Counted from the stretch's first letter, positions 11,780-24,359 are shown. The stretch is DNA of 64,000 nucleotides from Odontocerum albicorne (GCA_949825065.1 OX463849.1:6572001-6636000); one strand, 5' to 3'. Translations and numbers: made by a program. Notes: a model not told the origin generated them from the letters alone.

Positions 11780-12407
11780 CCTTTACTTCCCTGTGTTGGG
11801 TATCTTCTACACGTTGCTTCTAATAACCATCAATATCTCTATAAATATAATAAAAACAAAGTTTAGATTTTAGGTATTCCTCCATAATATATTAACGCAT
11901 TGATTTAAAAAATAATATTAATAATAATCAGAATTTATCGACTACATCGTGGGTATTTTATGAAGATCAGAAACAAATTCGCATTTAAACGCTGTGAGTG
12001 GCTCGATCTTGGGTCTTGACGATAGGTGAAGAGTATGCGGGAAGCGCGACACTATATTCGCATCTCACTCTTGCATACTCCACTGAATTGCGAGGAGCTC
12101 AATTGTCTCAATCGTCGCAAGCGTAAGCCACGCCGGGAGTAAGCCACTACCGCTCCGCGCCACAGTAGCTTTTGGGCTTGCAAATAGATTAGACCTACGC
12201 CCGTTCCGTGAGCGTTGCCAGATGGTTTTTTAATGTTTTCAGCAAATAAATCTCAATTATTATAATTTTTACCTTCAACTATAATTAATTAAGGGGATTA
12301 TCTATGAATGTTCTTATTTTTTCGATTTAAAATCGCTAATTTTTTATCGCGTACTCACTACCCAACGCCGGAGCGCGCGTTTCAATTTTAGCACCGTAAG
12401 GGAAGGG
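11780..12407 (+). mobile_element. TTAA element subfamily B, inserted into subfamily A
   Basis: The 628-bp copy is bounded by TTAA at 11776-11779 and 12408-12411. The left end is CCTTTACTTCCCTGTGTTGG and the right end GCACCGTAAGGGAAGGG. There is no transposase frame. The interior matches 21535-22161 and the element interrupted at 58468-62166. The flanks rejoin into subfamily A sequence (AATATTAATAATAAT), proving a nested insertion. A piggyBac-like mobilising enzyme is inferred from TTAA specificity. Confidence 0.88.
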
Positions 12408-12411
12408 TTAA

Positions 12412-12859
12412 TAATAATTCGCACTTATCGGCCATATCAGAAATATTTTGTGAAAATCGGGAATAAATTCACAAATACAATCAAACGTGTGCCAGTGTGT
12501 GACGTAGGTATATTCATTCTAAAAAAAACTGCTATGGGTGAGGAAACAACGCTATGCACGTCTCATCTTCACTCTAATGCGGTACATGGGAACGCAAGAA
12601 ATTGAATTTCCGTTTGCTCGTTTCTCTCGCTTTAGTAGCTCGCGGGCTTTCGTTTGAGGTGGTCGCTTCGCCCGTTTTGTGAACTTCGGACGATGTTTTT
12701 TTTATGTTTTCAACAACTAAATTTCAATTATTATCACTTTTGACTTCAAATTTAATTAATGTAAACGATTGGCGATGAATATTCTTATTTTTCCTTTTTT
12801 AAACCGCTCACACATGAATACACAGCACCGGAACGCGCGGATCATTTTAGTACAGGAAG
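12412..12859 (+). mobile_element. TTAA element subfamily A, right part of an interrupted copy
   Basis: It resumes with TAATTCGCACTTATCGGCC, as in the uninterrupted copy at 32510, and ends GTACAGGAAG before TTAA at 12860. The right terminus is shortened relative to other copies. Confidence 0.82.
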
Positions 12860-12867
12860 TTAATCCC

Positions 12868-13178
12868 AGAAATATATTTTTTGTTTCACTTTGTGTAAGT
12901 CTCTCCACCTCCGTACCTAGATGGGTGTTTTGTTTCATTTTGTGTAAGTTTCTCCACCTCCGTACCTAGATGGGTGTTTTGTTTCATTTTGTGTAAGTTT
13001 CTCCACCTCCGTACCTAGATGGGTGTTTTGTTTCATTTTGTGTAAGTTTCTCCACCTCCGTACCTAGATGGGTGTTTTGTTTCATTTTGTGTAATAAGTT
13101 TCTCCACCTCCGTACCTAGATGGGTGTTTTGTTTTATTTTATGTAAGTTTCTCCACCTCCGTACCTAGATGGATGTTT
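12868..13178. repeat. 49-bp minisatellite, about 6 copies
   Basis: Units contain TTTCTCCACCTCCGTACC, TAGATGGGTG and TTTTGTTTCATTTTGTGTAAG. One unit has a 3-bp expansion. The array starts directly after the TTAA element. Confidence 0.95.
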
Positions 13179-14999
13179 TTTATCAGGACCGTACTTAAAT
13201 GGAGCCCGTCTCAAGCGCGGATAAAGACGGAGGGAGGGACTTTTTTCCTAATTTCCTTCCCCTCCCTATAGATTGATTTCCCACATCTAATCCTCTATTT
13301 TCTCATTTTATTTTTTCTCCTCCATATCCATAATGGTACTCGACATGCGGTGTGCATACTATTAGGTCCGATCGTCTCACGTTGGTGTGTCATTGAATCC
13401 AGTACAGTGGTGTGACCGCTGAGTTTGCTGGTCACTCACATAAAACCAACTCCACGACACAGCTTCGCTTTTAAACTGATGAATTTGAAGTGGTGAAGGA
13501 ATACTCGACTACTAAACCCAGCAACAACAACAATGTGAGTATGTTTTAATCTGCCAATAAAGTTCTGGAAATCCATTCTGTTTCAGATCACTTAGGTTCT
13601 AAACCATGAGGACCATGAAACTATAGATCGATAAAAATGATGTGTAAAAGTAGAATGAGATCAATAAACTGATGTTCAACACCTATTAATATAACATAAG
13701 CTTATGGTTTTTTCAAGACAGACGAACTAAAGATACTTAATCGATAATCAGTCCATCGTGCATGTTGACACTATCAAATATATCACTATACCTTGGCATC
13801 ATATCTAGCAATAAATACACATTTGGTTATTATATTGAGGTTTATGTGTGCCTGCCAGTAAAATTGTAAAATTTGTCTTAAAAAAACCTAAGGCATTTGG
13901 TAGTGGCGCTTTTATGGGGTATCTTTATAACTGACAAGTTTGCAGTAGATTAGAATGCGACTCAATCGTTTGCAACCCGAAAAGAATCCAGCATTGCTTG
14001 ATAGTTGAGCGAGTCCACAAAAGATTTTTGCAACATATTTAGTGCAAAGCGTATGTATGGATTTTATCTCTGGTTCTGTTCTACATTTTCTTTAATGGGT
14101 AAGCTTACATATTTTCTTAAGAATATATAAGAAAAGATCTACGCACCCGTTTGTATAGTCACAAATTTTTTAAAGGAAAAATATCCAACCATTTGTTTAT
14201 TGACAAACTTTTGTTGAATTTGTCATTATTTACGCCATCGTGAATTAAAATTGTTTCCGGTGTCATATTCACTAGCTTACCTGTTAATCCTTATCATAGC
14301 ATTGTAACACAGGTGTTACACAAATTTAGGGAATGAAAAAATAAAACTGAAATTGTAATGTAATTTCAAATATGGCAACACATTCAAATACTATACATGT
14401 ACAACGCTACAACCTTTCAAAATACATCGGGTCAATATGTTTGGAAAGCGTGGGTGCGTTTTGAAAATTGGGGTAAATAATCTTAATATCTTATTAATCA
14501 CCACATGTAGAGAAAATTTTATTCAAACAATTTTATTTGTTGATATTTCAGCTATGTAAATGTTGTTCGGGTGTAAGATTATAGAATCATTTTAAAGCCC
14601 TTTTTTTGTTTTATAAAAATTCATATAAAAAAAATTATAAGGAATAGTTGTGATTTTTCTTCTTCAATTTTCCTTCATAACTTACCATATGACAAGGAAT
14701 CACCAAAGAAAAACGTTAATATTTGGATAAATTGATCTTTGCTAAGATAAGGGTTAAGAACATCCCCACTCGCACATGGAATGACCGTAATGCATTAATT
14801 TTCTGATATCGATATCTTCTACATCTCTGTACGTTAAACTGAGGCACTTCATAGGAAAGTATGAGTAACATGATTCCTGCTTTCGTTTTGTTTTATTTAG
14901 ACTTTAAATTAATTAAACTATTTTTCTTGTTATTTAAAGTAATTGGGTTTAACGTGTATCAAATTAAAATTGATACATTAATGTTTGTCCAATATCTTG
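13179..14999. other. Stretch without recognised genes
   Basis: It includes a pyrimidine-rich patch near 13230-13330 and otherwise AT-rich sequence. No coding region or repeat is recognised. Confidence 0.5.
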
Positions 15000-15000
15000 A

Positions 15001-15776
15001 TTTATTTATTTATTTATTTTTTCAAAACAGGCTTAGCCCAATTACATTGAAAAATACAAGACATTAAAAAAGAAGAAAAATTACAGGGAAAAAATTATTT
15101 TTTTTAAATTATATAAAATAAAAAATAATGCATATGTATACAAACGAGTATTTACACACAAACGTATGTTACATATATATTCAGTCACTTAAGTATGTTG
15201 ATGAGTGCTATCTAACGCGCTTAATCTAAGAAGAAAATTTACTTTTGCTTTTGGTAATGTGATATGAAATATGTCAATATCCGAAGCAGTCCCGTTAAGA
15301 AGAGTTAAGGCCCTTCCAACAGGCATAGCGGCTGGAAGACCCGTTCTTGTGTATGTTATTGAGAACAGTTCCTGCCGGCGCAGTCTAGTGTAATTGTTAG
15401 GAACATTTAACGCTAATCTTTGTAGTAATGCTGGACAGCTCACAACTCCTCGAACGAGTTTGACAACGTATACCAAGAGACGCAGATCTCTTCTTACGCT
15501 CAAGGAGTTATACCCGAGCATGCCCAGCAGAAACTGCGTAGGATATAGCCACGGATAGACACCAAACTCACTCATGTAGAGATATCGTAGATATTTTTTT
15601 TGTACTTTCTCCACCATGAGCGAGTTCTGCGCCCCCACCGGGCTCCAAATGCAAGCATTGCTTTCCAGTTTGCTACGGATCAATGAATTAAACAACGTTT
15701 TGAGCACCAATTGGTTTTCAAACGACTTAGAGATTCTCATTACAAATCCTAGAGTTTTATAAGCTGAGTTGCACAT
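15001..15776 (-). pseudogene. 5'-truncated LINE reverse-transcriptase C-terminus
   Basis: A 195-codon open frame (15189-15776, minus) shows the region following the reverse-transcriptase domain of a Jockey/I-group non-LTR element. Seen residues include LKTLFNSLIRSKLE, CIWSP and VEKVQKKYLRYLY. The frame is open but lacks endonuclease, the catalytic FADD box and everything upstream, so it is a truncated copy. Downstream on the minus strand are GGGCTAAGCCTGTTTTG and then a (TAAA)n tail at 15001-15019, which marks the element's 3' end. A diverged second copy lies at 23835-24353 (+). The exact clade is not assigned. Confidence 0.8.
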
Positions 15777-16639
15777 AACTTCTATGTGAAAATTGATTAC
15801 AGTTATAACAATTCATCATAAACAAAGAATTATCTCTTACCGAGTAATTTCTTACTTTCACTGTCATACCAGATATTATTTCCAAGGCACGCATTTCTAC
15901 CACATTTATTATCTTCTTATCACCCCTCTTTAATGCCCTAACTTCGAATCTGAACATCACGGACAGTAGAACAAAACTATGCAGAATATGTTTTTTTTTT
16001 TTCATTTCTACCACAAACAACAATGAAAAAGAAATATTGAAGACATAAATCATTCCGAGGATGTTTTTCCACGTATATAAGTATTCCTGTCGAAGTACGC
16101 AGGAAGAGCTGGGCCCGAAACTTTTTTAAATTTAAATATAGTATTTCAGCTTCCTTTATATACAGAATTTTACTGTTTATCTTGTTATTTGCAATGTGTT
16201 GTTGATTATGTAATCTATTTAATACTTTATTGTATAGTGTACAATAAGAAAGGTTTATTATCAAGAGGCAATCTTTTCTAGCCAATTTAAATGGTAATTA
16301 ATTATTTGTCAAAGTTTTAAGTACGATGTGGGGCATTCATATTGTTTAACTACATAAAGAAAATGCTAAGTGAATTTTATTTTTTAAAAACCATACCTAC
16401 TCCTTAACCAGGCCATTGGTGACATGAAAAAGAAAAACATTATGATATGAAGTCAGGAAAAAAAACTGTTGTTGAAGCAAGATGTTGTTTTTTTAATTAG
16501 TTTTTCGAAGTATGTCAATGGTGGTGCAAGTCTTATATATACATTAGTAATTATAATAGTTCAAAGTTTAACAGCATGGACATTTAAAATAAATTATGAA
16601 ATATGCGGTGATGAAAAAGGTTTGAAATATGTATTACAA
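15777..16639. other. AT-rich stretch without recognised genes
   Basis: Small overlapping open frames show no similarity I recognise. Nothing is assigned. Confidence 0.45.
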
Positions 16640-17690
16640 CGAAGTAATCAATTTATTTTAGAAGCATCAACACTGTGGAAATAACTGATAATATTTTTTT
16701 TTAAATCTTTCTTAAAACACTGATATTCAACATTTACAATATTTTAGAGGCATTAACACTATGGAACTAACTTATCTTAAATTTGAAAAAATCTAGCTTA
16801 AAACACTGATGTTCAACATTTATTTTAGAGGCATGAACACTGTGGAACTAACTAATTTTAGATTTTTTAAAATCTTACTTAAAACACTAATGTTCAATAT
16901 TTATTTAAGAGGCATTACCACTGTAGAACTAAATGATTTAAAATTTGATTTTTTAAATTTAAAACACTTTTAGGGACTTGTGTTTCGCATAGAAGGATGA
17001 GGTTGTTTGAATAAAAGTCGTCGAGATCGAGATAAGCAAAGAGAGAAAGTTTATTGAAAGCGTCTGTATTTATAATGTATAGAACGGCGCAGAACATGTC
17101 GCTGTCTCGCTTCGCCGGACACATGGTTATTGTTGCGCGTTCATATACATTTCATACTACGGTCTGCAGGAGAGGCAAGAGATATGTCGGTGTCTCGCTC
17201 TCGCTGTCCGCTACTAGTGAGTTCAATGACCGCGCGGGCGACCTTCGCCCAGTGCTGTTTCGCATTCCTTACAGTGCGAGTTCAATGACCGAGCGGCCAA
17301 GGATCGCCTCAGTGGGTTCAGTGACCGCACGCACGGTCGTTACACACTGATTTTCAATATTAATTTTAGAGTCATTAATACTGTGGAACTTACTGGTTTT
17401 TTTTTTTTTAAATATTACTTAAAACACAGAAGTTTACCATTTATTTTAGATCATTAACAATATAGAACGAACTGATATAAAATCTAAAAAAGTCTTACCT
17501 GCAGCACTGATGTTCAACATTTATTTAAGAGACATTATTTCTTCGAAGCTCATTGATTTTAATTATAAAAAATCTTCCATAAAACACCGATGTTCAACAT
17601 TTATTTAAGAAGCATTAACACTGTGGAACTAACTGATTTTAAATGTTTGAAAATCTTACTTAAAACACTGATATTTAACACATTTTATTA
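16640..17690. repeat. Diverged satellite, about 82-bp period, interrupted by an LTR
   Basis: At least 8 units recur, marked by GAGGCATTAACACTGTGG near 16660, 16746, 16828, 16909, 17369, 17450, 17530 and 17609, alternating with TTAAAACACTGATGTTCAAC. The 16909-17369 gap is explained by the LTR-like insert at 16979-17344. Confidence 0.88.
16979..17344 (-). mobile_element. Probable solo LTR, copy 1
   Basis: On the minus strand the 366-bp segment starts TGTAACGACCG and ends CGAAACACA (TG...CA termini). It contains TATAAATACAG at 17074-17066 followed by CAATAAACTTTCTCTC, the usual promoter/polyadenylation layout of an LTR. It interrupts satellite sequence and is more GC-rich than its surroundings. 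The same layout, with shared GGTCATT.AACTC, occurs at 33504-33876. Target duplications are weak (GACT/CACT). No internal retroelement region is present. Confidence 0.65.
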
Positions 17691-18074
17691 CTTATTCATC
17701 TTCAAATAACACTGGGTATAATAAAAAAGTTTTTCCTCAAACAGGTATCTTAAACAGATGTTTTATTTTTCTGTTTCCTTTTTTTTGTCCAGGAAGTAAA
17801 TGTCATTATGTATTCAAACAAAACAATCACTCTCGAAAAATCCTTCGCCATTATCATTTTCTCCTTTCTCGAGTTGAAATAACAAATTTAAAAATCACCA
17901 CCTCTGTCCCCCTCGTCCTTTCGTCTGTCACACTCAAATTTATTTCAAATTAAAAACACTAAAGTCATCGCTTTTATTTCAAGGGTATTTGATTATGAAA
18001 CGTTTTGCCCCTTGTACAGTTTTAAGGATTTTCACTCAAGAATTATTTACGCCTCATTGAGGGAAAATTCAATC

Positions 18075-19430
18075 TTTGATGACGTCCTTCACGGTTCGTG
18101 ATTTATTTGCCATTTTATTTTTACTGTTTCGTGTCATATCAAGATATTTATTTTGCCGACTTAAAAAGGAAAAAACCAATTGAATTTAGAATTTAGAATT
18201 AGATGACGTCGTTGACGGTTCGTGATTTATTTGCCATTATATTTTTATTGTTTCGTGTCATATCAAGATATTTATTTTGCCGACTTAAAAAGGAAAAAAC
18301 CAATTGAATTTAGAATTAGATGACTCGTTGACGGTTCGTGATTTATTTGCCATTATATTTTTACTGTTTCGTGTCATATCAAGATATTTATTTTGCCGAC
18401 TTAAAAAGGAAAAAACCAATTGAATTTAGAATTTAGAATTAGATGACGTCGTTGACGGTTCGTGATTTATTTGCCATTTTATTTTTACTGTTTCGTGTCA
18501 TATCAAGATATTTATTTTGCCGACTTAAAAAGGAAAAAATCAATTGAATTTAGAATTTAGAATTAGATGACGTCGTTGACGGTTCGTGATTTATTTGCCA
18601 TTATATTTTTACTGTTTCGTGTCATATCAAGATATTTATTTTGCCGACTTAAAAAGGAAAAAACCAATTGAATTTAGAATTTAGAATTAGATGACTCGTT
18701 GACGGTTCGTGATTTATTTGCCATTATATTTTTACTGTTTCGTGTCATATCAAGATATTTATTTTGCCGACTTAAAAAGGAAAAAACCAATTGAATTTAG
18801 AATTTAGAATTAGATGACGTCGTTGACGGTTCGTGATTTATTTGCCATTATATTTTTACTGTTTCGTGTCATATCAAGATAGATGACGTCCTTGACGGTT
18901 CGTGATTTATTTACCATTATATTTTTTACTGTTTCGTGTCATATCAAGATATTTATTTTGCCGACTTAAAAAGAAAAAAAAAACAATTGAATTTAGAATT
19001 AGATGACATCGTTGACGGTTCGTGATTTATTTGCCATTATATTTTTACTGTTTTGTGTCATATCAAGATATATATTTTACCGACATAAAAAGGAAAAAAA
19101 CCAATTGAATTTAGAATTTAGAATACGATGACGTCGTTGACGGTTCGTGATTTATTTGCCATTATATTTTTATTGTTTCGTGTTATATCAAGATAGATGA
19201 CGTCGTTGACGGTTCGTGATTTATTTGCCATTATATTTTTACTGTTTCGTGTCATATCAAGATATATATTTTGCCGACATAAAAAGGAAAAAAAACAATT
19301 GAATTTAGAATTAGATGACGACTTTAACGGTTCGTGATTTATTTGCCATTATATTTTTACTGTTTCGTGTCACATCAAGATATTTATTTTGCCGACATAA
19401 AAAGAAAAAAAAAAACAATTGAATTTATTG
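18075..19430. repeat. Tandem array, about 120-bp unit, about 12 copies
   Basis: Units begin GATGACGTCGTTGACGGTTC, continue with GTGATTTATTTGCCATTATA and end AATTGAATTTAGAATT. Two units (near 18812 and 19126) are only about 72 bp, lacking the TTTATTTTGCCGACTTAAAA half. Confidence 0.95.
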
Positions 19431-19504
19431 ATTTGTAAAACACTTTATTTTATATCAAAAGAGCTTATTGTCAGGTTACTATATTTTTGAACCAGCCAAA
19501 ATGT

Positions 19505-20400
19505 AGTACATAACTAAAGACTGCAAAAATATTTATATGATTATTAATTTATACATGATGGCCAAAATTATTCGAATCGTTTTTATTTATTTAATTAATT
19601 AATAATTTTATTGCAAATACAATCTGGCGGGCTTATTGGCAGGCAGCAATATCTTCCAACCAACCAGACAAAAGTAAATGAAGCAAGTTACATGGTCGCA
19701 TAAATCAATCAAATGACTATCCATCCCCACGAAATCCATAAACATATACGTAAGCACATGCCCACAAACCCCACAAAGACGGACAATCGCCCGAACATTA
19801 TTTTTAATATAAAGTGAGATATCATCAATCAAAAGGAAAGGAAGGGATAGTGAAGAGGGAAGGAAAAGAAAAATCATGAATGAAACACGTTATTTTACTG
19901 ACTAGAAATTAAGAGTTTATCAGTCGCTTCTTAAAGCATGCCAAGGACGGAGCGAGTCTTATATTGGTTTGTAACTGATTCCAGAGTCTGCATGGACAGT
20001 AAAGGACGACCTAAAGAAAGAGGAGCGGTGAACTGGAAAGACCAATAAACAATGTTTTTAATTCAAAGATGGACACAAAAAGTATTCAAATGATTACTTA
20101 TTTATGCATAGACACAAAAAATATTCAAATTATTATAAGTTTATACATTGGGGCAAAAATTATTTAAATAATTATTAATTTATGCGTGGCTGCAAAAATA
20201 TTTAAACTATGATTAATTTATACATGATTGTATAAATTATTCATTTATTTATATATGGAAGCCAAAATTATTATTAATTTACATGCATGCAAAACATTTT
20301 CAAATTATTATTAATTTATACATGTTGCAAATATTATTCAATTCATTATTAATTTACACATGGGCGCAAATAATAAATTAAACATGTTGCAAAAGTTATT
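19505..20400. repeat. Diverged 43-bp repeats, interrupted
   Basis: Loose repeats of the form TTATTAATTTATACATG followed by GCAAAAATTATTCAAAT occur at 19505-19575 and 20050-20400. An unrelated insert separates the two blocks. Confidence 0.7.
19577..20052. repeat. Uncharacterised retroelement-like repeat, copy 1
   Basis: This insert in the 43-bp repeats shares GAATGAAACACGT, ATTTTACTGACT, GAAATTAAGAGTTT and AGTAAAGGACGA with 20405-20690. Near 19623 it contains a SINE-tail fragment (CTGGCGGGCTTATTGGCA). Possibly LINE-derived; clade unknown. Confidence 0.5.
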
Positions 20401-20404
20401 CTTA

Positions 20405-20690
20405 TCACTGTTTATTTATTTTAAGTTAATTAACAACACATAATACTCGTACAACACTAAAATTCAAATATCATCAAGCAAAAAATGCGATCTTGGTAAA
20501 GAGAGATAAATCCTGAATGAAACACGTAACATTTTACTGACTTGAAATTAAGAGTTTTTTAATCGTTTTCGAAACAAGTGGAGACAGTCTAGCATTATTT
20601 AGAAACTAGTTCCTAGATCACACTGCATAATAGTAAAGGACGATGAAAAAAATAACTGGGGAAGCACCAATAAACAACATATGTTTGAGT
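20405..20690. repeat. Uncharacterised retroelement-like repeat, copy 2
   Basis: Same orientation and order of conserved blocks as 19577-20052, diverged by substitutions and small indels. Both end with CACCAATAAACAA- or GACCAATAAACAA-like sequence. Confidence 0.5.
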
Positions 20691-20724
20691 GTAGCGTAAG
20701 TCGGAGAAATGCTGAATAATTTCA

Positions 20725-20885
20725 GCTTTTATCTCCATCCATTCTGTCGTGTGGCTCATGATTAAGCATTGTGACTCCCACGATAGCCCTTGATGACCCC
20801 TTTCCAGCCATCTCTATACTCCGAAGTTCAAAGAGCAATTGTTAAGGTAAGTCCTGTTGTGTTTCTCGTTTGGTCGGTCCAACAC
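20725..20885 (-). pseudogene. Possible LINE C-terminal fragment
   Basis: It matches 34859-35005 in inverted orientation, including CATTGTGACTCCCA.GATAG and GTC.GTCCAAC.CATTGGG. The other copy translates to MRWTDLLRDATG and LSWESQC, like the last part of some LINE polyproteins. Decayed, low confidence. Confidence 0.4.
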
Positions 20886-21530
20886 ATTGGGGCTACTTCT
20901 TTTGTGTGTAGTTCTTCCATGTCTTGAGTGACCACTAGCTTCTCGAAACTGTCTCCTAGATCACGAGCAATTTATGAAAATAATCGTAGGACTCTTCGAA
21001 GGCATGTCAACAATCTGTCGGTGACTCTCAGTTGTTCGAGAAGGGAGTCGTAGCTTCCTTTGGCATCCAGAGCTTCCTTTGGCATCCAATGCATACTGCA
21101 TCCAGTTATCACTTGACTACATTTAAATTCAACGAATATATACTGCATCACTTAATTACCTGACCTGATGATAATCTGAATAAAATATTCACGATGGGTG
21201 CAGCTAAGCGACGCAGGTCGAGTGAACGAGCACTTATTAAATGTAATGGTCTTATTGAGGGTTCCACCACTGGCTTCTTCATTGGCTCTTTATTGCTTTG
21301 AATGGAAGAGGTTGTCAAAAGATAAATGATATACCATCAAGATCACCATTCTAAGACACGAGATTTGTAAGAAAGAAAAAATAACAGGTGCGTGAGACTC
21401 TCGCGCTGTAGAGGTGAAACTTCTTAGCTTCTTGGAAAAGTTGATTTTATGCATTGCTTTTTCCATTTGTTAACGATTTTTTTTATTCATCGTCACCTTC
21501 AACGATTCATCGTCACCTTCAGAAAATTGA
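20886..21530. other. Unannotated stretch
   Basis: No gene is recognised. A short direct repeat (CGTCACCTTCAACGATTCAT) sits at the right edge, next to the TTAA element. Confidence 0.45.
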
Positions 21531-21534
21531 TTAA

Positions 21535-22161
21535 CCTTTCCTTCCCTGTGTTGGGTATCTTATACACGTTGCTTCTAATAACCATCAATATCTCTATAAA
21601 TATAATAAATACAAAGTTAAGATTTTATGTACTCCTCCATAATATGTTTACGCATTGATTTAAAAAATAATATTAATAATAATCAGAATTTATCGACTAT
21701 ATCGTGGGTATTTTGTGAAGATCGGAAACAAATTCGCATTTCAACGCAGTGAGTGCCTCGACCTTGTGTCTTGACGATAGGTGAAGACTATGCGGGAAGC
21801 GTGACACTATATTCGCATCTCACTCTTACATACTCCACTGAATTGCGAGAAGCTCAATTGTCTCAATCGTCGCAAGCGTAAGCCACGCCGGGGTAAGCCA
21901 CTACTGCTCCGCGCCGCAGTAGCTTCTGGGCTTGCTAATAGATTAGACGTACGCCCGTTCCGTGAGCGTTGCCAGATGGTTTTTTAATGTTTTCAGCAAA
22001 TGAATCTTAATTATTATAATTTTTAACTTCAATTATAATTAATTTAGGGGATCATCTATGAATGTTCTTATTTTTTCGATTTAAAATCGCTAATTTTTGA
22101 TCGCGTACTCACTACCCAACGCCGGAGCGCGCGTTTCAATTTTAGCACCGTAAGGGAAGGG
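21535..22161 (+). mobile_element. TTAA element subfamily B, complete
   Basis: The 627-bp copy has TTAA at 21531-21534 and 22162-22165. Its termini are CCTTTCCTTCCCTGTG and ACCGTAAGGGAAGGG. The interior agrees closely with 11780-12407. It contains no transposase. Confidence 0.9.
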
Positions 22162-22165
22162 TTAA

Positions 22166-22593
22166 TAAAATTTTTTGCCAATTCAAATTGAAGCATGTGT
22201 GATTCCATATTCCCGATACATTTAGAATCTATGAATTCTTGTTGACAAAATTTTGAGTTGGTGCAATCATATATTTGAGTCAAGTCGCAAAATCTATGCA
22301 AGTCTCCATTCTCTCAATATATTGCGCATTTTACTGTCTATCGAAAACAGAATCTTGCTGGTCCAAATTCTTATCTAGCTTCTGATTGACTATGGGAATG
22401 TTATCTCGATGCAAGTGAGAAGTTGTTGGATAGACTCCAAAATGTTGTTATTTGGTTTATTTTTAATCAAAATACGCGTAATATGATAAAATATTCAAAT
22501 ATTGTACCTGCCTCTAATAGCTTAAAATAAGACACCGAAAATTCTCCACGTTCTGTCAACCCTGCCTTCAATATTTGTTTGAGAAATTCTATT
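22166..22593. other. Unannotated stretch
   Basis: No coding or repeat signal is recognised between the TTAA element and the 83-bp array. Confidence 0.45.
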
Positions 22594-23757
22594 TTTTTTC
22601 TCAGCATGGATTATCCCTCCGATCTGGTAACATCCAAATCCTATCTATACCAATTCATCATATATCATCCTTCTATCTTTTTCTCAGCATGGATTATCCC
22701 TCCGATCTGGTAACATCCAAATCCTATCTATACCAATTCATCATATATCATCCTTCTATCTTTTTCTCAGCATGGATTATCCCTCCGATCTGGTAACATC
22801 CAAATCCTATCTATACCAATGCATTATATATCATCCTTCTATCTTTTTCTCAGCATGGATTATCCCTCCGATCTGGTAACATCCAAATCCTATCTATACC
22901 AATTCATCATATATCATCCTTCTATCTTTTTCTCAGCATGGATTATCCCTCCGATCTGGTAACATCCAAATCCTATCTATACCAATGCATTATATATCAT
23001 CCTTCTATCTTTTTCTCAGCATGGATTATCCCTCCGATCTGGTAACATCCAAATTCTATCTATACCAATGCATCATATATCATCCTTCTATCTTTTTCTC
23101 AGCATGGATTATCCCTCCGATCTGGTAACATCCAAATCCTATCTATACCAATGCATTATATATCATCCTTCTATCTTTTTCTCAGCATGGATTATCCCTC
23201 CAATCTGGTAACATCCAAATCCTATCTATACCAATGCATCATATATCATCCTTCTATCTTTTTCTCAGCATGGATTATCCCTCCGATCTGGTAACATCCA
23301 AATCCTATCTATACCAATGCATTATATATCATCCTTCTATCTTTTTCTCAGCATGGATTATCCCTCCGATCTGGTAACATCCAAATCCTATCTATACCAA
23401 TGCATTATATATCATCCTTCTATCTTTTTCTCAGCATGGATTATCCCTCCGATCTGGTAACATCCAAATTCTATCTATACCAATGCATCATATATCATCC
23501 TTCTATCTTTTTCTCAGCATGGATTATCCCTCCGATCTGGTAACATCCAAATCCTATCTATACCAATGCATTATATATCATCCTTCTATCTTTTTCTCAG
23601 CATGGATTATCCCTCCGATCTGGTAACATCCAAATCCTATCTATACCAATGCATTATATATCATCCTTCTATCTTTTTCTCAGCATGGATTATCCCTCCG
23701 ATCTGGTAACATCCAAATCCTATCTATACCAATGCATCATATATCATTCTTCTATCT
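22594..23757. repeat. 83-bp minisatellite, about 14 copies
   Basis: Highly homogeneous units contain TTCTCAGCATGGATTATCCC, CGATCTGGTAACATCCAAAT and ATATATCATCCTTCTATC. Variation is confined to a few positions (CAATTCATC versus CAATGCATT), suggesting recent expansion. Confidence 0.97.
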
Positions 23758-23834
23758 TTTGCGGGTCACTAGACTTGACTTTGAAACAATCCTCTTTGCT
23801 TAATCATATCCGCTTCATACTTATTGATATTAAA

Positions 23835-24353
23835 TGGGCATGCTCGGGTATAACTCTTTGAGCGTAAGAAGAGATCTGCGTCTCCTGGTATACGTTGTCA
23901 AACTCGTTCGAGGAGTTGTGAGCTGTCCAGCATTACAACAAAGATAAGCGTTAAACGTTCCTAACAATTACACTAGACTGCGCCGGCAAGAACTGTTCTC
24001 AATAAAATACGCAAGAACGGGTCTTCCAGCCGCTATGCCTGTTGGTAGGGCCTAAACTCTTCTGAACGGGACTGCTTCGGATATTGACATATTTCATATC
24101 ACATTACCAAAAGCAAAAGTAAATTTTCTTCTTAGATTGAGCGCGTTAAAAAGCACTCATCAACGTACTAAAGTGACTGTGAATATATGTGTATCATATG
24201 TTTGTGTGTATATACTCGTATGTATGCATTTACATTATTTTTTATTTTATAATATATAATTTTTTTTTATGTAATTTTTCTTCTTTTTTAATGTCTTGTA
24301 TTTTTCAAAGTAATTGGACTAAGCCTATTTTGAAAAAATAAATAAATAAATAA
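23835..24353 (+). pseudogene. 5'-truncated LINE fragment, second copy
   Basis: It is homologous to the minus-strand fragment at 15001-15776, for example GGAGTTGTGAGCTGTCCAGC and CTTCCAGCCGCTATGCC. Several frame-disrupting changes are present. It ends with TAAGCCTATTTTGAAAAAAT and a (AAAT)n tail near 24335-24353. Not translatable as a whole. Confidence 0.82.
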
Positions 24354-24359
24354 AGAATA

